This document shows, one piece after another, positions 1 to 8,864 of a stretch of DNA of 64,000 bases. The first letter of the stretch is position 1; each line of letters opens with the position of its first letter. Source of the stretch: UBA4781 sp963556045. GTDB lineage: Bacteria; Chloroflexota; Anaerolineae; Anaerolineales; Anaerolineaceae. The position numbers were made by a program, and so were the translations under genes. The stretch covers positions 2,108,001 to 2,172,000 of the forward strand of contig CAUVYA020000002.1 in the NCBI GenBank assembly GCA_963556045.3, written 5' to 3'. The notes beneath the pieces are model-generated. The model had not been told where the DNA came from and ran no database searches. It saw only the letters and a list, made by a program, of their open reading frames with translations.

Positions 1-153
1 ATCCAGGCACAGGGAGAGCATATCATTGCTATTCCCGGCGCAAGTTCAGCACATCAGGCGCAGCAGAACGCAGCGGTGATGAATATGGAATTAACCTCGG
101 CGGAGATCCATCTCCTGGATAAGATCTCGCGCGAGGTGAATATCGGTTCGTAA
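1..153 (+). CDS. Aldo/keto reductase, C-terminal end only
   Basis: The open frame from base 1 to the TAA at 151-153 encodes 50 residues and is cut by the window edge. The segment IPGASSAHQAQQNAAVM followed by a MELTSAEI-like helix matches the C-terminal end of aldo/keto reductases, where a Pro-Gly-(Ala) strand helps bind the NADP 2'-phosphate and an acidic helix follows. The catalytic Asp/Tyr/Lys/His residues would lie upstream, outside the window. The gene converges on the aconitase gene with only 7 bases between the stop codons. The family call is fairly good; the substrate is unknown. Confidence 0.7.
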   Translation: MQAQGEHIIAIPGASSAHQAQQNAAVMNMELTSAEIHLLDKISREVNIGS

Positions 154-160
154 ATGATAT

Positions 161-2851
161 TTATCTATTCCTGCACATTTCGTCATACATAAACGGTAAG
201 ATCCCGCCACTTTTCAAGTAGTTTTTCTCCAAAGCTGTATCGACTCGCACAAGAGCCTGGAAAACGATCTCGCTTCCATCGTGTTTCCCGGCATGTACTG
301 TGACTTTCTGCCCGGTTGCTATGCTTTCTTCGATCGCCAGTATAGAGAAATCTTCCGTTCCATCAATACCCAGCGCAGCGGCATTTTCACCTTCGCAGAA
401 TTGCAGGGGCATAATCCCCATCATGACCAGATTGGATCGGTGGATGCGCTCGAAACTCTCAGCCAGTACAGAGCGCACTCCCAGCATGTATGCTCCCTTG
501 GCTGCCCAATCACGGCTTGAGCCAGTGCCGTATTGTTTTCCCGCGATAACGAGCAGGGGTGTTCTCTCAGCATGATACAAACGAGATGCCTCGTAGATGC
601 TCATTTCTTTGCCATCCGGTAAATGCTGCGTGAATCCTCCCGATTTTCCCTTTGCCAGTTTATTCTGCAAACGAACATTGGAAAAAGTACCGCGCACCAT
701 CAGTTCATGGTTGCCTCTTCGTGCGCCAAAGGTGTTCAGATCATGAGGATCGCATCCCAGGGCTTGCAGGTACTTTCCACTATCGCTGTCTGGCTGGATA
801 TTGCCTGCTGGAGAAATGTGATCCGTGGTGATGGAATCTCCCAGAACAACCAGTGCTCTGGCATGCTGGATATCCTGCAAAGGATCAAAATGGTACTGGA
901 TGAATGGCGGTTCAAGCAGGTAGCTGGATTGTACATCCCACATGAAGAGATCCTCATCACTTGCTGTTAAAGAATTCCATTGCTGGCTGCCCTGCATGCC
1001 ATGTTCATATACCTGGCGATACAGGTCACCATGAATATATCGCAGGCAATCCTGTATCTCTTGTGTGGTGGGCCAGATATCCTTCAGATAGACCGGTTTA
1101 CCGTTTTTTCCGATGCCCAGCGGGTCAGAACTCAGGTCAATATCCACGTTGCCTGCCAGTGCGTATGCCATCACCAGCAGAGGAGAAGCCAGGTAGCATG
1201 CCTTGACGCTTTTATGGATGCGTCCTTCAAAATTGCGGTTGCCGGAAATAACTGCGCTGCCTATCAGCCCCTCTTTCACTGCATGGTTGATGGATTCTGG
1301 CAGCGGTCCTGAATTTCCAATACAGGTTGCACAGCCATGACCAGCCACATCAAAGCCAAGTTTGTTGAAAAATGGCATTAATCCGCTCTGGTTGAGGTAC
1401 TCATCTACCACCTGTGATCCGGGTGTAAAGCTGGTCTTGATGTAAGGTGGCACCTTTAAACCTCGTTCAACTGCCTTTTTTGCCAGCAGCCCTGCACCCA
1501 GCAGAACCGCAGGATTCGAGGTGTTGGTGCACGAAGTGATCGCTGCCAGAATAACGGCACCGTGTTTCAAATCATATTGCTCTGAATCAAGCAATACTGG
1601 GTATGTTTTTTGTGTTTCTTGCAGTGTCAACCCAAATCCATTAAAGCCGGAAGGATTTTGTAGAGATGTTGTGAAGGTATCCTGTAGATCTTCCAGATGG
1701 ATGGTATCGAACGGTCTCTTTGGACCCGCAATAACTGGACGTATAGTATTGAGGTTGATCTCGAGTAGTTCGTCATAGACCGGATGATCAGAATGAACAG
1801 TATGGAATAATCCCTGTTCTTTAAAATATGTTTCTACCAGTGCAATCTTTTCTTCTGACCTGCCTGTTAACCGCAGGTAATCAAGCGTCCTTTCATCGAC
1901 CGGGAAATAGGTAATAGTAGCTCCGCTTTCCGGGGTCATATTAGCAACCATAGCCCTATCTTCCAACTGTAAAGAGTTTAACCCCTTACCAAAAACCTCC
2001 ACAAATTTACCAACTACGCCATGTTCGCGTAATCGGCTGGTAATGGTGAGGGTCAGGTCGGTCGGGGTTACAGTTTCTGGTAAATGTCCTGTTAAATGCA
2101 GACCAACCACTGTCGGTGTTGTGAATTCGATCGGGAAACCCAGCATAGCAGCCAGTGCTTCAATGCCGCCCACGCCCCAGCCTACCACTCCTAACCCATT
2201 GATCATGGGTGTGTGGGAGTCTGTTCCCAGTACGGAATCGGGCTGCACGATCAGCATGTTGTTTTCCTCTCGGACCGATGCAACATCTGCCAGAAATTCG
2301 AGGTTAAGCTGGTGCACAATACCATTGCCGGGGGGGATGATGGTCAGGTTATCAAATGCCTGTTCTCCCCAGCGCAAAAATTGATATCTTTCCTGGTTGC
2401 GCTCAAATTCCAGTTTCTCATTCAATTCACGGGCGCGCGCGCAGCCGGCATAATCAACCTGCAAAGAGTGATCCACAACCAGATCGGTGTGAATAACCGG
2501 ATTGACCCGGCGTGGGTCCATCGCATTGCGAGTGATGGCTGCCCGTAGAGCTGCCAGATCATTCAATACCGGAATACCGGTGAAATCTTGCAGCAAGATC
2601 CGGCTGGGTGCAAAGAGAATGCTGTTCTTTTTCGAAGAATTCATTTCCAGCAGATCCAGGATGGCAGTTTCTTCGAATCCATTGTGTCCGAAGTTGCGGA
2701 TCATACCTTCCAGCAAGACGCGCATGCAGTACGGCATTGTTTCCAGTTCCTTGAAACCCATGGTTTCAAGGGCTGGCAAACTGAAATAGTGGTAGGTCTT
2801 ATCCTGAACGGAAAAAGAACGAAGTAAGGATTTCCAATCAAGTGGTTTCAT
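161..2851 (-). CDS. acnA: Aconitate hydratase (AcnA type)
   Basis: This 896-residue protein has the usual length of AcnA/IRP-type aconitases. It interconverts citrate and isocitrate in the cytoplasm with a [4Fe-4S] cluster. Cluster ligands are visible as SCTNTSNP and GCATCIGNSGP in the central part, and the C-terminal swivel domain carries GDSITTDHISPAG and YGTGSSRDWAAKG. It lies 13 bases downstream of the isocitrate dehydrogenase gene on the same strand, so the two are probably co-transcribed as icd-acnA and supply 2-oxoglutarate for glutamate synthesis. The citrate synthase gene is on the other side of the divergent IclR regulator, so three consecutive steps of the oxidative TCA branch sit within 6 kb. 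Confidence 0.95.
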   Translation of the reverse strand: MKPLDWKSLLRSFSVQDKTYHYFSLPALETMGFKELETMPYCMRVLLEGMIRNFGHNGFEETAILDLLEMNSSKKNSILFAPSRILLQDFTGIPVLNDLAALRAAITRNAMDPRRVNPVIHTDLVVDHSLQVDYAGCARARELNEKLEFERNQERYQFLRWGEQAFDNLTIIPPGNGIVHQLNLEFLADVASVREENNMLIVQPDSVLGTDSHTPMINGLGVVGWGVGGIEALAAMLGFPIEFTTPTVVGLHLTGHLPETVTPTDLTLTITSRLREHGVVGKFVEVFGKGLNSLQLEDRAMVANMTPESGATITYFPVDERTLDYLRLTGRSEEKIALVETYFKEQGLFHTVHSDHPVYDELLEINLNTIRPVIAGPKRPFDTIHLEDLQDTFTTSLQNPSGFNGFGLTLQETQKTYPVLLDSEQYDLKHGAVILAAITSCTNTSNPAVLLGAGLLAKKAVERGLKVPPYIKTSFTPGSQVVDEYLNQSGLMPFFNKLGFDVAGHGCATCIGNSGPLPESINHAVKEGLIGSAVISGNRNFEGRIHKSVKACYLASPLLVMAYALAGNVDIDLSSDPLGIGKNGKPVYLKDIWPTTQEIQDCLRYIHGDLYRQVYEHGMQGSQQWNSLTASDEDLFMWDVQSSYLLEPPFIQYHFDPLQDIQHARALVVLGDSITTDHISPAGNIQPDSDSGKYLQALGCDPHDLNTFGARRGNHELMVRGTFSNVRLQNKLAKGKSGGFTQHLPDGKEMSIYEASRLYHAERTPLLVIAGKQYGTGSSRDWAAKGAYMLGVRSVLAESFERIHRSNLVMMGIMPLQFCEGENAAALGIDGTEDFSILAIEESIATGQKVTVHAGKHDGSEIVFQALVRVDTALEKNYLKSGGILPFMYDEMCRNR

Positions 2852-2864
2852 AGGGCTGCTCTTT

Positions 2865-4109
2865 CTATTTCATATTTTCTATGATTAATGTACAAAAATG
2901 TGCGGTGCCTACTTCCAGGCTATCCTTTAACTGTACGTGCAGGTCAGATGGCACTTTTCCAGATTGAATGGTCTTGATGACCCCTGTACGTATCAATGAT
3001 GCTGCTTCCTTCCAGCCGATGAAATCGAACAACATGGCACCCGAAAGGATCAGTGAGGAAGGGTTGGCTTTATCCATTCCGGCGATATCTTCTGCAGAAC
3101 CATGATTGGCTTCAAATAGACCTATCCCGCTTTCATGATTGATATTTGCACCGGGTGAAATGCCGATACCGCCGGCTAAAGCGGCAAAAGCGTCTGAGAG
3201 ATAATCGCCGTTTAAGTTGGGAGTAACAACCATGTCAAAGTCCCCCGGGATCGTAATTGCTTTCGCGAAAGCATTGTCGGCGATCAGATCATCAACAAAT
3301 ATTTTTCCATCTTGAATCGCTCTGGCTTTGTCGCGATCCGCTTTATCTTTTCCTTCTTCGATCAAGGTATTGATCCAGACCCTCTTGGAATAACAGTTAT
3401 CTTTAAATTCCTGTTCAGCTACCTCAAAAGACCATGTTCGAAATGCACCTTCGGTGTATTTCATGATGTTCCCTTTGTGCACAACGGTGATCTTTTTTCG
3501 TTCATTACTGATTGCCCATTGAATGGCTGCACGCATGATGCGTTGAGACGCCTGTTTGGAAATGGGCTTGATATCGAATCCTACCTCCTGTGCGTAGCGC
3601 AGCTTTGCATACTCATTTGGAAATTTTTCTTTCAGGATTGTCTTCAAAGTGGAGTTCTCATTAGAGCCAACCGGAAATTCAATTCCTGCATAAAGGTCTT
3701 CTGTATTTTCACGAAAGATGATCACATCTACATCTTCGGGATGCATTAATGGGGAAGGTAAACCCCGGAACCATTTAATAGGACGAATGCAGCTGTAAAG
3801 GTCCAGCGCTTTGCGAAGAGCAACATTCAATGAACTGATTCCACCTCCAACGGGAGTGGTCAGGGGACCTTTAATGCCGACCTGGCATTGGCGTATGGTC
3901 TCAATTGTTTCCTGCGGCAGGTATTCTCCAGTCTGCTGGTAACTTTTTCCCCCGGCGTAAATTTCCTTCCAGTGGATTTCTCGTTTGCCCTGGTATATAA
4001 GTTTAATTGCGTGATCCATAACGGCTTGCGTGCCGTTCCAAATTTCTACGCCAATGCCATCTCCAACAATGAATGGGATTGTGACCTGGTCTGAGACTAT
4101 TTTTTGCAT
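2865..4109 (-). CDS. icd: NADP-type isocitrate dehydrogenase
   Basis: This 414-residue protein is close in length to the E. coli Icd type. It oxidatively decarboxylates isocitrate to 2-oxoglutarate. The substrate loop ISSLNVALRK contains the serine that in E. coli is phosphorylated by AceK, FRENTEDLYAGIE carries the active-site Tyr, HKGNIMKYTEGAF carries the active-site Lys, and GDYLSDAFAALAGGIG is the metal-binding Asp region. The start follows an AGGTG ribosome site. A TACAAT -10-like box on this strand (4135-4140) lies 26 bases upstream of the start without a convincing -35. The intergenic region is shared with the divergent iclR gene and its palindrome. Cofactor choice (NADP over NAD) is inferred from family resemblance only. 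Confidence 0.93.
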   Translation of the reverse strand: MQKIVSDQVTIPFIVGDGIGVEIWNGTQAVMDHAIKLIYQGKREIHWKEIYAGGKSYQQTGEYLPQETIETIRQCQVGIKGPLTTPVGGGISSLNVALRKALDLYSCIRPIKWFRGLPSPLMHPEDVDVIIFRENTEDLYAGIEFPVGSNENSTLKTILKEKFPNEYAKLRYAQEVGFDIKPISKQASQRIMRAAIQWAISNERKKITVVHKGNIMKYTEGAFRTWSFEVAEQEFKDNCYSKRVWINTLIEEGKDKADRDKARAIQDGKIFVDDLIADNAFAKAITIPGDFDMVVTPNLNGDYLSDAFAALAGGIGISPGANINHESGIGLFEANHGSAEDIAGMDKANPSSLILSGAMLFDFIGWKEAASLIRTGVIKTIQSGKVPSDLHVQLKDSLEVGTAHFCTLIIENMK

Positions 4110-4161
4110 GGTTGTTTCACCTTTCTATGAGATCATTGTAATGCAGGCAATTGGAAAGCAC

Positions 4162-4218
4162 TTGTAAAAAGAGCAGTTGCCGTGTAAAATATACCATATT
4201 ATATGGGACGCTGTCCCA
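4162..4218 (+). promoter_or_regulatory. iclR promoter and candidate IclR operator
   Basis: TTGTAA (4162-4167) and TAAAAT (4185-4190) are separated by exactly 17 bases and form a plausible sigma-70 promoter with a start near 4197. Directly downstream, TGGGAC-GCT-GTCCCA (4204-4218) is a perfect 6-3-6 inverted repeat. IclR-family proteins commonly bind short palindromes near their own promoter, so this fits an autoregulatory site that may also affect the divergent icd-acnA operon. It overlaps the most upstream in-frame ATG (4203), which argues for translation starting at 4242. Confidence 0.6.
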
Positions 4219-4241
4219 ATAAACGGAACAAAAGAGGAAAG

Positions 4242-5009
4242 ATGACTACCGAGAAAGTTCAAATTCTGCAACGTGTGATCGATATTCTGGATTGTTTTAC
4301 GCTTGAACGACCAACTTTAGGAGTTAGAGAAGTAGCACGTATGGTTGATCTCTCCAGCAGCACTACCGGCAGGCTGATGTCTGCCATGCGTGATCTGCGC
4401 ATTCTCAGCCAGGATCCTGTTACAAAAACCTACTCGATAGGATCGCGTGTGTTGACCTGGGCTGGTATTTATACCGCCACTTCGGATTTACGAGCAGTTT
4501 CTCTGCCAATCATGGTCAATTTACTCGAACAAACCCGTGAAACCATCAGCTTATATGTGCTGGAGGGGCGCGAGCGAGTTTGCATCGAACGCCTTGAGAG
4601 TCCCGAGCCTGTGCGCATCACTGCCAGGGTTGGTCGGCGCATCCCTTTGTATGCCGGTTCTGCCGGAAAGTGCATGCTGGCGTTCATGCCCGAAATGAAA
4701 AGGGAGGAGATCGTAAATAAAATTGTATTAACCCCGCTGACAGCCAACACCATTCGTGATAAAGATGTGCTGCGGGCTGATCTGGAAAAGATCCGTAAAG
4801 AAGGATGTGCGGTCAGTTTAGGAGAATGGATCATGGAAGCCTCGGGTGTGGCTGCCCCAATCTACAATGAATATGGCAATCTGGTAGCAGCCCTTACCAT
4901 TTCAGGTCCCGGGCAGCGTTTTACCAGTGAAAAAATTGAGGATTATAAGAGCTTGGTGAAAGAAAAGGCTCTCGATATCTCGATGAAATTAGGTTATACA
5001 CCTCGCTAA
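4242..5009 (+). CDS. IclR-family transcriptional regulator
   Basis: The 255-residue protein has an N-terminal winged helix (about residues 5-70, including LGVREVARMVDLSSSTTGRLM) and a C-terminal IclR effector domain (about 80-250, with RVGRRIPLYAGSAGKCMLAF and EASGVAAPIYN). I chose ATG 4242 because AGAGGAAAG precedes it; the in-frame ATG at 4203 lies inside the operator palindrome. The citrate synthase gene follows 26 bases after the stop, and icd-acnA is divergent. The regulator therefore probably controls this citrate/2-oxoglutarate locus in response to a small organic or keto acid. The ligand is not determinable from sequence. Confidence 0.9.
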   Translation: MTTEKVQILQRVIDILDCFTLERPTLGVREVARMVDLSSSTTGRLMSAMRDLRILSQDPVTKTYSIGSRVLTWAGIYTATSDLRAVSLPIMVNLLEQTRETISLYVLEGRERVCIERLESPEPVRITARVGRRIPLYAGSAGKCMLAFMPEMKREEIVNKIVLTPLTANTIRDKDVLRADLEKIRKEGCAVSLGEWIMEASGVAAPIYNEYGNLVAALTISGPGQRFTSEKIEDYKSLVKEKALDISMKLGYTPR

Positions 5010-5035
5010 ACGATCAATTTTGGAGTACATGAGCA

Positions 5036-6376
5036 ATGATGCTTACAAAGCGATTGGATGAAAAGATCAGGGAGGTGTATGAACAGGTAAGGTATATGGT
5101 AGCGGTCTCAGGGGAGACCATTATCAGCCAGGTAACGCTGCAGCAGTTCTTGAGTGGAAATCGTGGCGTTGATCTCCTGTTGAGCGACATCTCCTATGTT
5201 GATCCTTTTGATGGATTACACTATCGTGGGCTTGCGATAAATCAGGTATTGAACCTGCTGCCAAAACCACAGGGTTGTCTGTTCCCCTATGCCGGTGGTC
5301 TATATGCTTTCCTTCTGACGGGTGAAATTCCGTCTTTGGATGAAGCGCTTGAAGTGGAAGATATCTGGAAGGATCGTGCTACCATCCCAGATTACGTAAT
5401 TTGCATGCTGAAAGCAATGCCTGTTGATACACACCCGATGACCATGTTCTCACAGGCTATTCTTGCGCTGCAATCTCAATCAAAATTTGTGCAGGAATAC
5501 AACAATGGGTTGTTGAAAGAGGATCACTGGAAAGCTACTCTGGAGGATAGCCTTGACTTGACTGCCAAAGCACCTTCATTGGCTGCTGCAATATACAATA
5601 TTAAATATGGCAGCGGCGAAATTCGTGCTGTTGATCCTGATTTAGATTGGAGTGCGAATTTCGCGCATCTTATCTATAAGGAATGGGATTCGCATTATCA
5701 GGAGCTGTGCCGTTTATTTTTCCTTTTGCATGCTGATCAGGGGACCGGTAACGTGTCAGCGCATACTGCCTGCCTGGTGAATTCTGCTCTTTCTGATGTT
5801 TATTATTCCTGTTCCGCTGCCATGAATGGTCTGGCAGGACCTCTGCATGGGCGAGCCAATCAGGATTCATTGGAATGGCTATTGGGAATCATGGAATCTT
5901 TCGGCGGAAAACTTCCTGCTCCTGAACAATTAGCGGCGTATATTTGGGATACTCTCGATAGGGGAAAGGTGATTCCGGGTTATGGACACGCTGTACTGCG
6001 CTGTCCTGATCCCCGCTTTATTGCTCAGCTTGAATTCGGTGAAAAATATTTGGCGGAGGATGATCTTTTCAAACTGGCTGGTATGGTCTATCAGCTTGTC
6101 CCTGATATTCTCAAAAAGCAAGGAAAAGCGAAAGGAGTCTGGCCCAATATTGATGCTATCAGTGGAACACTTCAATACCACTGCGGGCTGAAAGAATTCG
6201 ATTTTTATACAGTGCTGTTTGGAGTGGGCAGACTGCTGGGAATTACCATCAATCTGGTTTGGAATCGTGCACTGCTGTTACCGCTGGAAAGACCCCAGTC
6301 AATCACAATAGAAATGGTAAAAGATCGCCTGCATGGTTCAGATATTTCAGGGTTGGGTGCTGATAGATACCTGTAA
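5036..6376 (+). CDS. Citrate synthase, mitochondrial-like type
   Basis: This 446-residue enzyme condenses acetyl-CoA and oxaloacetate to citrate. It resembles the mitochondrial type rather than the bacterial GltA type: MNGLAGPLHGRANQ (first catalytic His), GYGHAVLR (second catalytic His) and NIDAISGTLQYHCGL (catalytic Asp) are all present, as are DWSANFAH and GNVSAHT. Two adjacent ATG codons (5036, 5039) are possible starts. It follows the iclR gene by 26 bases and probably shares its transcript. Related enzymes occur in a limited set of bacteria. With aconitase and isocitrate dehydrogenase nearby, the likely job is 2-oxoglutarate supply. Confidence 0.92.
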   Translation: MMLTKRLDEKIREVYEQVRYMVAVSGETIISQVTLQQFLSGNRGVDLLLSDISYVDPFDGLHYRGLAINQVLNLLPKPQGCLFPYAGGLYAFLLTGEIPSLDEALEVEDIWKDRATIPDYVICMLKAMPVDTHPMTMFSQAILALQSQSKFVQEYNNGLLKEDHWKATLEDSLDLTAKAPSLAAAIYNIKYGSGEIRAVDPDLDWSANFAHLIYKEWDSHYQELCRLFFLLHADQGTGNVSAHTACLVNSALSDVYYSCSAAMNGLAGPLHGRANQDSLEWLLGIMESFGGKLPAPEQLAAYIWDTLDRGKVIPGYGHAVLRCPDPRFIAQLEFGEKYLAEDDLFKLAGMVYQLVPDILKKQGKAKGVWPNIDAISGTLQYHCGLKEFDFYTVLFGVGRLLGITINLVWNRALLLPLERPQSITIEMVKDRLHGSDISGLGADRYL

Positions 6377-6440
6377 ATGTTGATGAAGTGCCATGTCTAT
6401 TCTTTGAGGCATGCAGGTATAATCACAGCCATAGGTATCT

Positions 6441-7547
6441 ATGCAAGTTAAATGTGAAGACTGCGGAAAAACGATAGACTACAGCCCGGAAGTGTGGCGC
6501 TGTGAATGCGGTGGAGCATGGCTGGTAGATGAAGCACTTAACCCTCATCCTGAACGCATTCATCCTGCTGTATTATCCTTATGGCGTTATGCGGCTTTTT
6601 TTCCTCCTGTTTTCCAGCAAATGAAGGCTACCCTCGGTGCAGGCTGCACTCCTTTGCTTCCCTGTACAATCCATGATCGCAAAGTGAGTCTAAAATTGGA
6701 TTCGATGATGCCAACCGGTTCTTTCAAGGATCGTGGTGTTGAGTTGATGTTGAACTACCTTGCAGATAGTGATGTACAGGAAATTGTGGAAGATTCTTCC
6801 GGAAATGCAGGTGCATCAGTTGCAGCGTATGCGGCTCGTTTGGGTATGAAGGCATCCATTTATGCTCCTGCACATGCGTCTCCTGCCAAACTGGCACAGA
6901 TTGCCTGTTTCGGAGCTGGTATTCAAAGAATTGAAGGTCCGCGCGCCAATGCCAGCAAGGCTGTACTGGAAGCTGTAGCAGGGGGAAGGATATATGCTTC
7001 TCATGCGTACAACCCCGTTTATTTACTTGGTCAGCAAACAGTCGCCTGGGAAGTGTGGGAACAATTGGGTTTCAGGGCGCCTGATTGGGTGGTTGTGCCT
7101 GTGGGGCAGGGCGGCAATCTGCTTGGTTATTATGAAGGATTTAAAACTCTTTTAACGAATAAATTGATCGAGAAAATTCCCGGGATAATAGCAGTTCAGC
7201 CTGAACGCCTGGCACCTATTTGTGATGCGTTTGAAAATCACTGGCAGCAATGGAAAGAAATCGATCTGCCTATCGAACCAAGCATTGCTGAAGGATTGGC
7301 TATTACCATGCCGGTGCGCTGGCGCCACATCGTAAACGCCATTAAGGATAGTAGAGGGTTTTGTGTAAGGGTAGAGGAAGAGTCTATTCTACCTGCCCGA
7401 AACGATCTGGCAGGGCGTGGTTTTTTTGTGGAACCAACCTCTGCGGTGGTAATTGCAGCGTTAGAGCAGATATTTAAAATTACAGAAAAGGATCAGATCA
7501 TTATCATCTCTTTAACCGGCAGTGGGTTAAAATCTGTTGGGTCATAA
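6441..7547 (+). CDS. Threonine-synthase-like PLP enzyme with N-terminal zinc ribbon
   Basis: The 368-residue protein is a fold-type II PLP enzyme. The PLP lysine lies in PTGSFKDRG, phosphate contacts in DSSGNAGAS, and a Gly-rich loop in VVPVGQGGNLLG. An N-terminal CxxC...CxC segment (about residues 5-21) looks like the small zinc ribbon seen in threonine synthase and related enzymes. Threonine synthase (phosphohomoserine to threonine) is the simplest call. Cysteate synthase or another beta-replacement enzyme is possible, because it sits between citrate synthase and an aminotransferase rather than with homoserine genes. A TATAAT box at 6418-6423 could give an internal promoter. Confidence 0.75.
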   Translation: MQVKCEDCGKTIDYSPEVWRCECGGAWLVDEALNPHPERIHPAVLSLWRYAAFFPPVFQQMKATLGAGCTPLLPCTIHDRKVSLKLDSMMPTGSFKDRGVELMLNYLADSDVQEIVEDSSGNAGASVAAYAARLGMKASIYAPAHASPAKLAQIACFGAGIQRIEGPRANASKAVLEAVAGGRIYASHAYNPVYLLGQQTVAWEVWEQLGFRAPDWVVVPVGQGGNLLGYYEGFKTLLTNKLIEKIPGIIAVQPERLAPICDAFENHWQQWKEIDLPIEPSIAEGLAITMPVRWRHIVNAIKDSRGFCVRVEEESILPARNDLAGRGFFVEPTSAVVIAALEQIFKITEKDQIIIISLTGSGLKSVGS

Positions 7548-7576
7548 GAGATGAATACTTCTGAAAGCAGCGGATC

Positions 7577-8653
7577 ATGAAACCAACCATATTCACCAGG
7601 GGTGTTCCCCCGCGCGAAAGTTTGCCGGTGGATGCATTAGCGGATTGTGCACATCAGGTAGTTTTGGAAAATGGACCGGAAATACTGCAATATGCTCCGG
7701 CTGCCGGATACCAGCCACTGCGCGAGTTGATCGCTCAGCAATGCAGCGTACCAGCCGAACGTGTTTTGTTGGGGCAGGGGTCATTACAGATCCTGGATAT
7801 TATATTGCACTGTTTGCTGCGCCCGGGTGATGAAGTGGCGGTTGAACAACCTACCTATGATCGCGTATTGACTTTGATGCGGCGGACTGGATTGCAGATT
7901 ATGCCAGTACCCCTTCAAAAAAATGGTTTGGATCTTGGTAAATTAGAAGATGATTTAAAAAACGGAAGAAATATTCGATTGTTCTATGTAATTCCTGATT
8001 TTCAGAATCCAAGTGGAAGGGTCATGACGTTGGAGGAGAGAAAAGAACTGATTGCACTTTCTCAAACATATCAGTTCACTATTATCGAGGATGCTCCTTA
8101 CAGGAAATTAAGGTACTCTGGTGAAGATGTGATCTCGTTGTTTGACCTCTCACCGCAGGGTGTTATTCAATTATCCTCATTCAGTAAATTGATCAGTCCC
8201 GGGTTGCGTGTTGGATATGCTGTGTTACCACAAAATCTTATCAAGGTCATAAATGAATATGCTTCTGACACCTATATTAATCCAAGTTATTTAAATCATG
8301 CGATTGTTTATCGTTTCATTGCGAATGGATACATGCAGGATCACCTTGCTTTTCTGAAAGCCTTGTACGCGGGTCGCCTGCAGACAATGCTGTCTGCTTT
8401 ACAGCAGCAGCTCTCCGGCAGGTGCACCTGGACACAGCCCGAGGGCGGTTTTTTTGTGGGGCTGTGGGTGGATGATGCAATGCGCGAAAATATCTATTCC
8501 AAAAATGCGGAAGAATTTGGTCTCAAACTATCGGATGGACGAGGATTTTTTGTGACCGGCGGCGAAAATTTTATTCGCCTTCCTTTTTGTGCCTTGCAGA
8601 CGGATGAAATTCAAGATGGCATCCAGCGTTTGAGTAAGATGTTAACAACCTGA
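7577..8653 (+). CDS. PLP-dependent aminotransferase, class I/II (LysN/MocR-like catalytic domain)
   Basis: The 358-residue protein is a fold-type I aminotransferase. The PLP lysine is in SSFSKLISPGLRVGY, with conserved FYVIPDFQNPSG and EDAPYRKLRY and an N-terminal YAPAAGYQPLRELI segment. These are typical of 2-aminoadipate aminotransferase and of MocR catalytic domains. There is no helix-turn-helix, so it is an enzyme, not a MocR regulator. It starts 29 bases after the threonine-synthase-like gene and is probably the last gene of the iclR-citrate synthase operon. Glutamate/2-oxoglutarate is the likely amino-donor pair, which fits the neighbouring 2-oxoglutarate genes; the acceptor is unknown. 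Confidence 0.82.
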   Translation: MKPTIFTRGVPPRESLPVDALADCAHQVVLENGPEILQYAPAAGYQPLRELIAQQCSVPAERVLLGQGSLQILDIILHCLLRPGDEVAVEQPTYDRVLTLMRRTGLQIMPVPLQKNGLDLGKLEDDLKNGRNIRLFYVIPDFQNPSGRVMTLEERKELIALSQTYQFTIIEDAPYRKLRYSGEDVISLFDLSPQGVIQLSSFSKLISPGLRVGYAVLPQNLIKVINEYASDTYINPSYLNHAIVYRFIANGYMQDHLAFLKALYAGRLQTMLSALQQQLSGRCTWTQPEGGFFVGLWVDDAMRENIYSKNAEEFGLKLSDGRGFFVTGGENFIRLPFCALQTDEIQDGIQRLSKMLTT

Positions 8654-8823
8654 TCTTTTTAACAAATAGGATAAAACAATTCGAAGATCACGAACACTTA
8701 TGGGGTAAATAGAGTTCCTTCTAAAAAGTGATACTTCATTTAAGAAATAACTATTCGTATAATAAGAAAGAGAGAATTGAAAAAGAGGGCTATTGATCTG
8801 TGTGCGGATGAAGAAAAAATCTG

Positions 8824-8837
8824 ACTTGAAATCAAGT
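8824..8837. repeat. Perfect inverted repeat upstream of the TspO-like gene
   Basis: ACTTGA-AA-TCAAGT is a perfect 6-2-6 palindrome located 28 bases before the chosen start at 8865 and downstream of a TATAAT box at 8758-8763. It could be an operator, or a small hairpin in the leader. No regulator gene is adjacent. Confidence 0.35.
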
Positions 8838-8864
8838 GTTGGAAAAAAAGAAAGTGAGGTTTTT

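Noticed and set aside
7577..8653. MocR-type transcriptional regulator
   Set aside because: The protein starts directly with the aminotransferase domain; there is no GntR helix-turn-helix, so it is treated as an enzyme.
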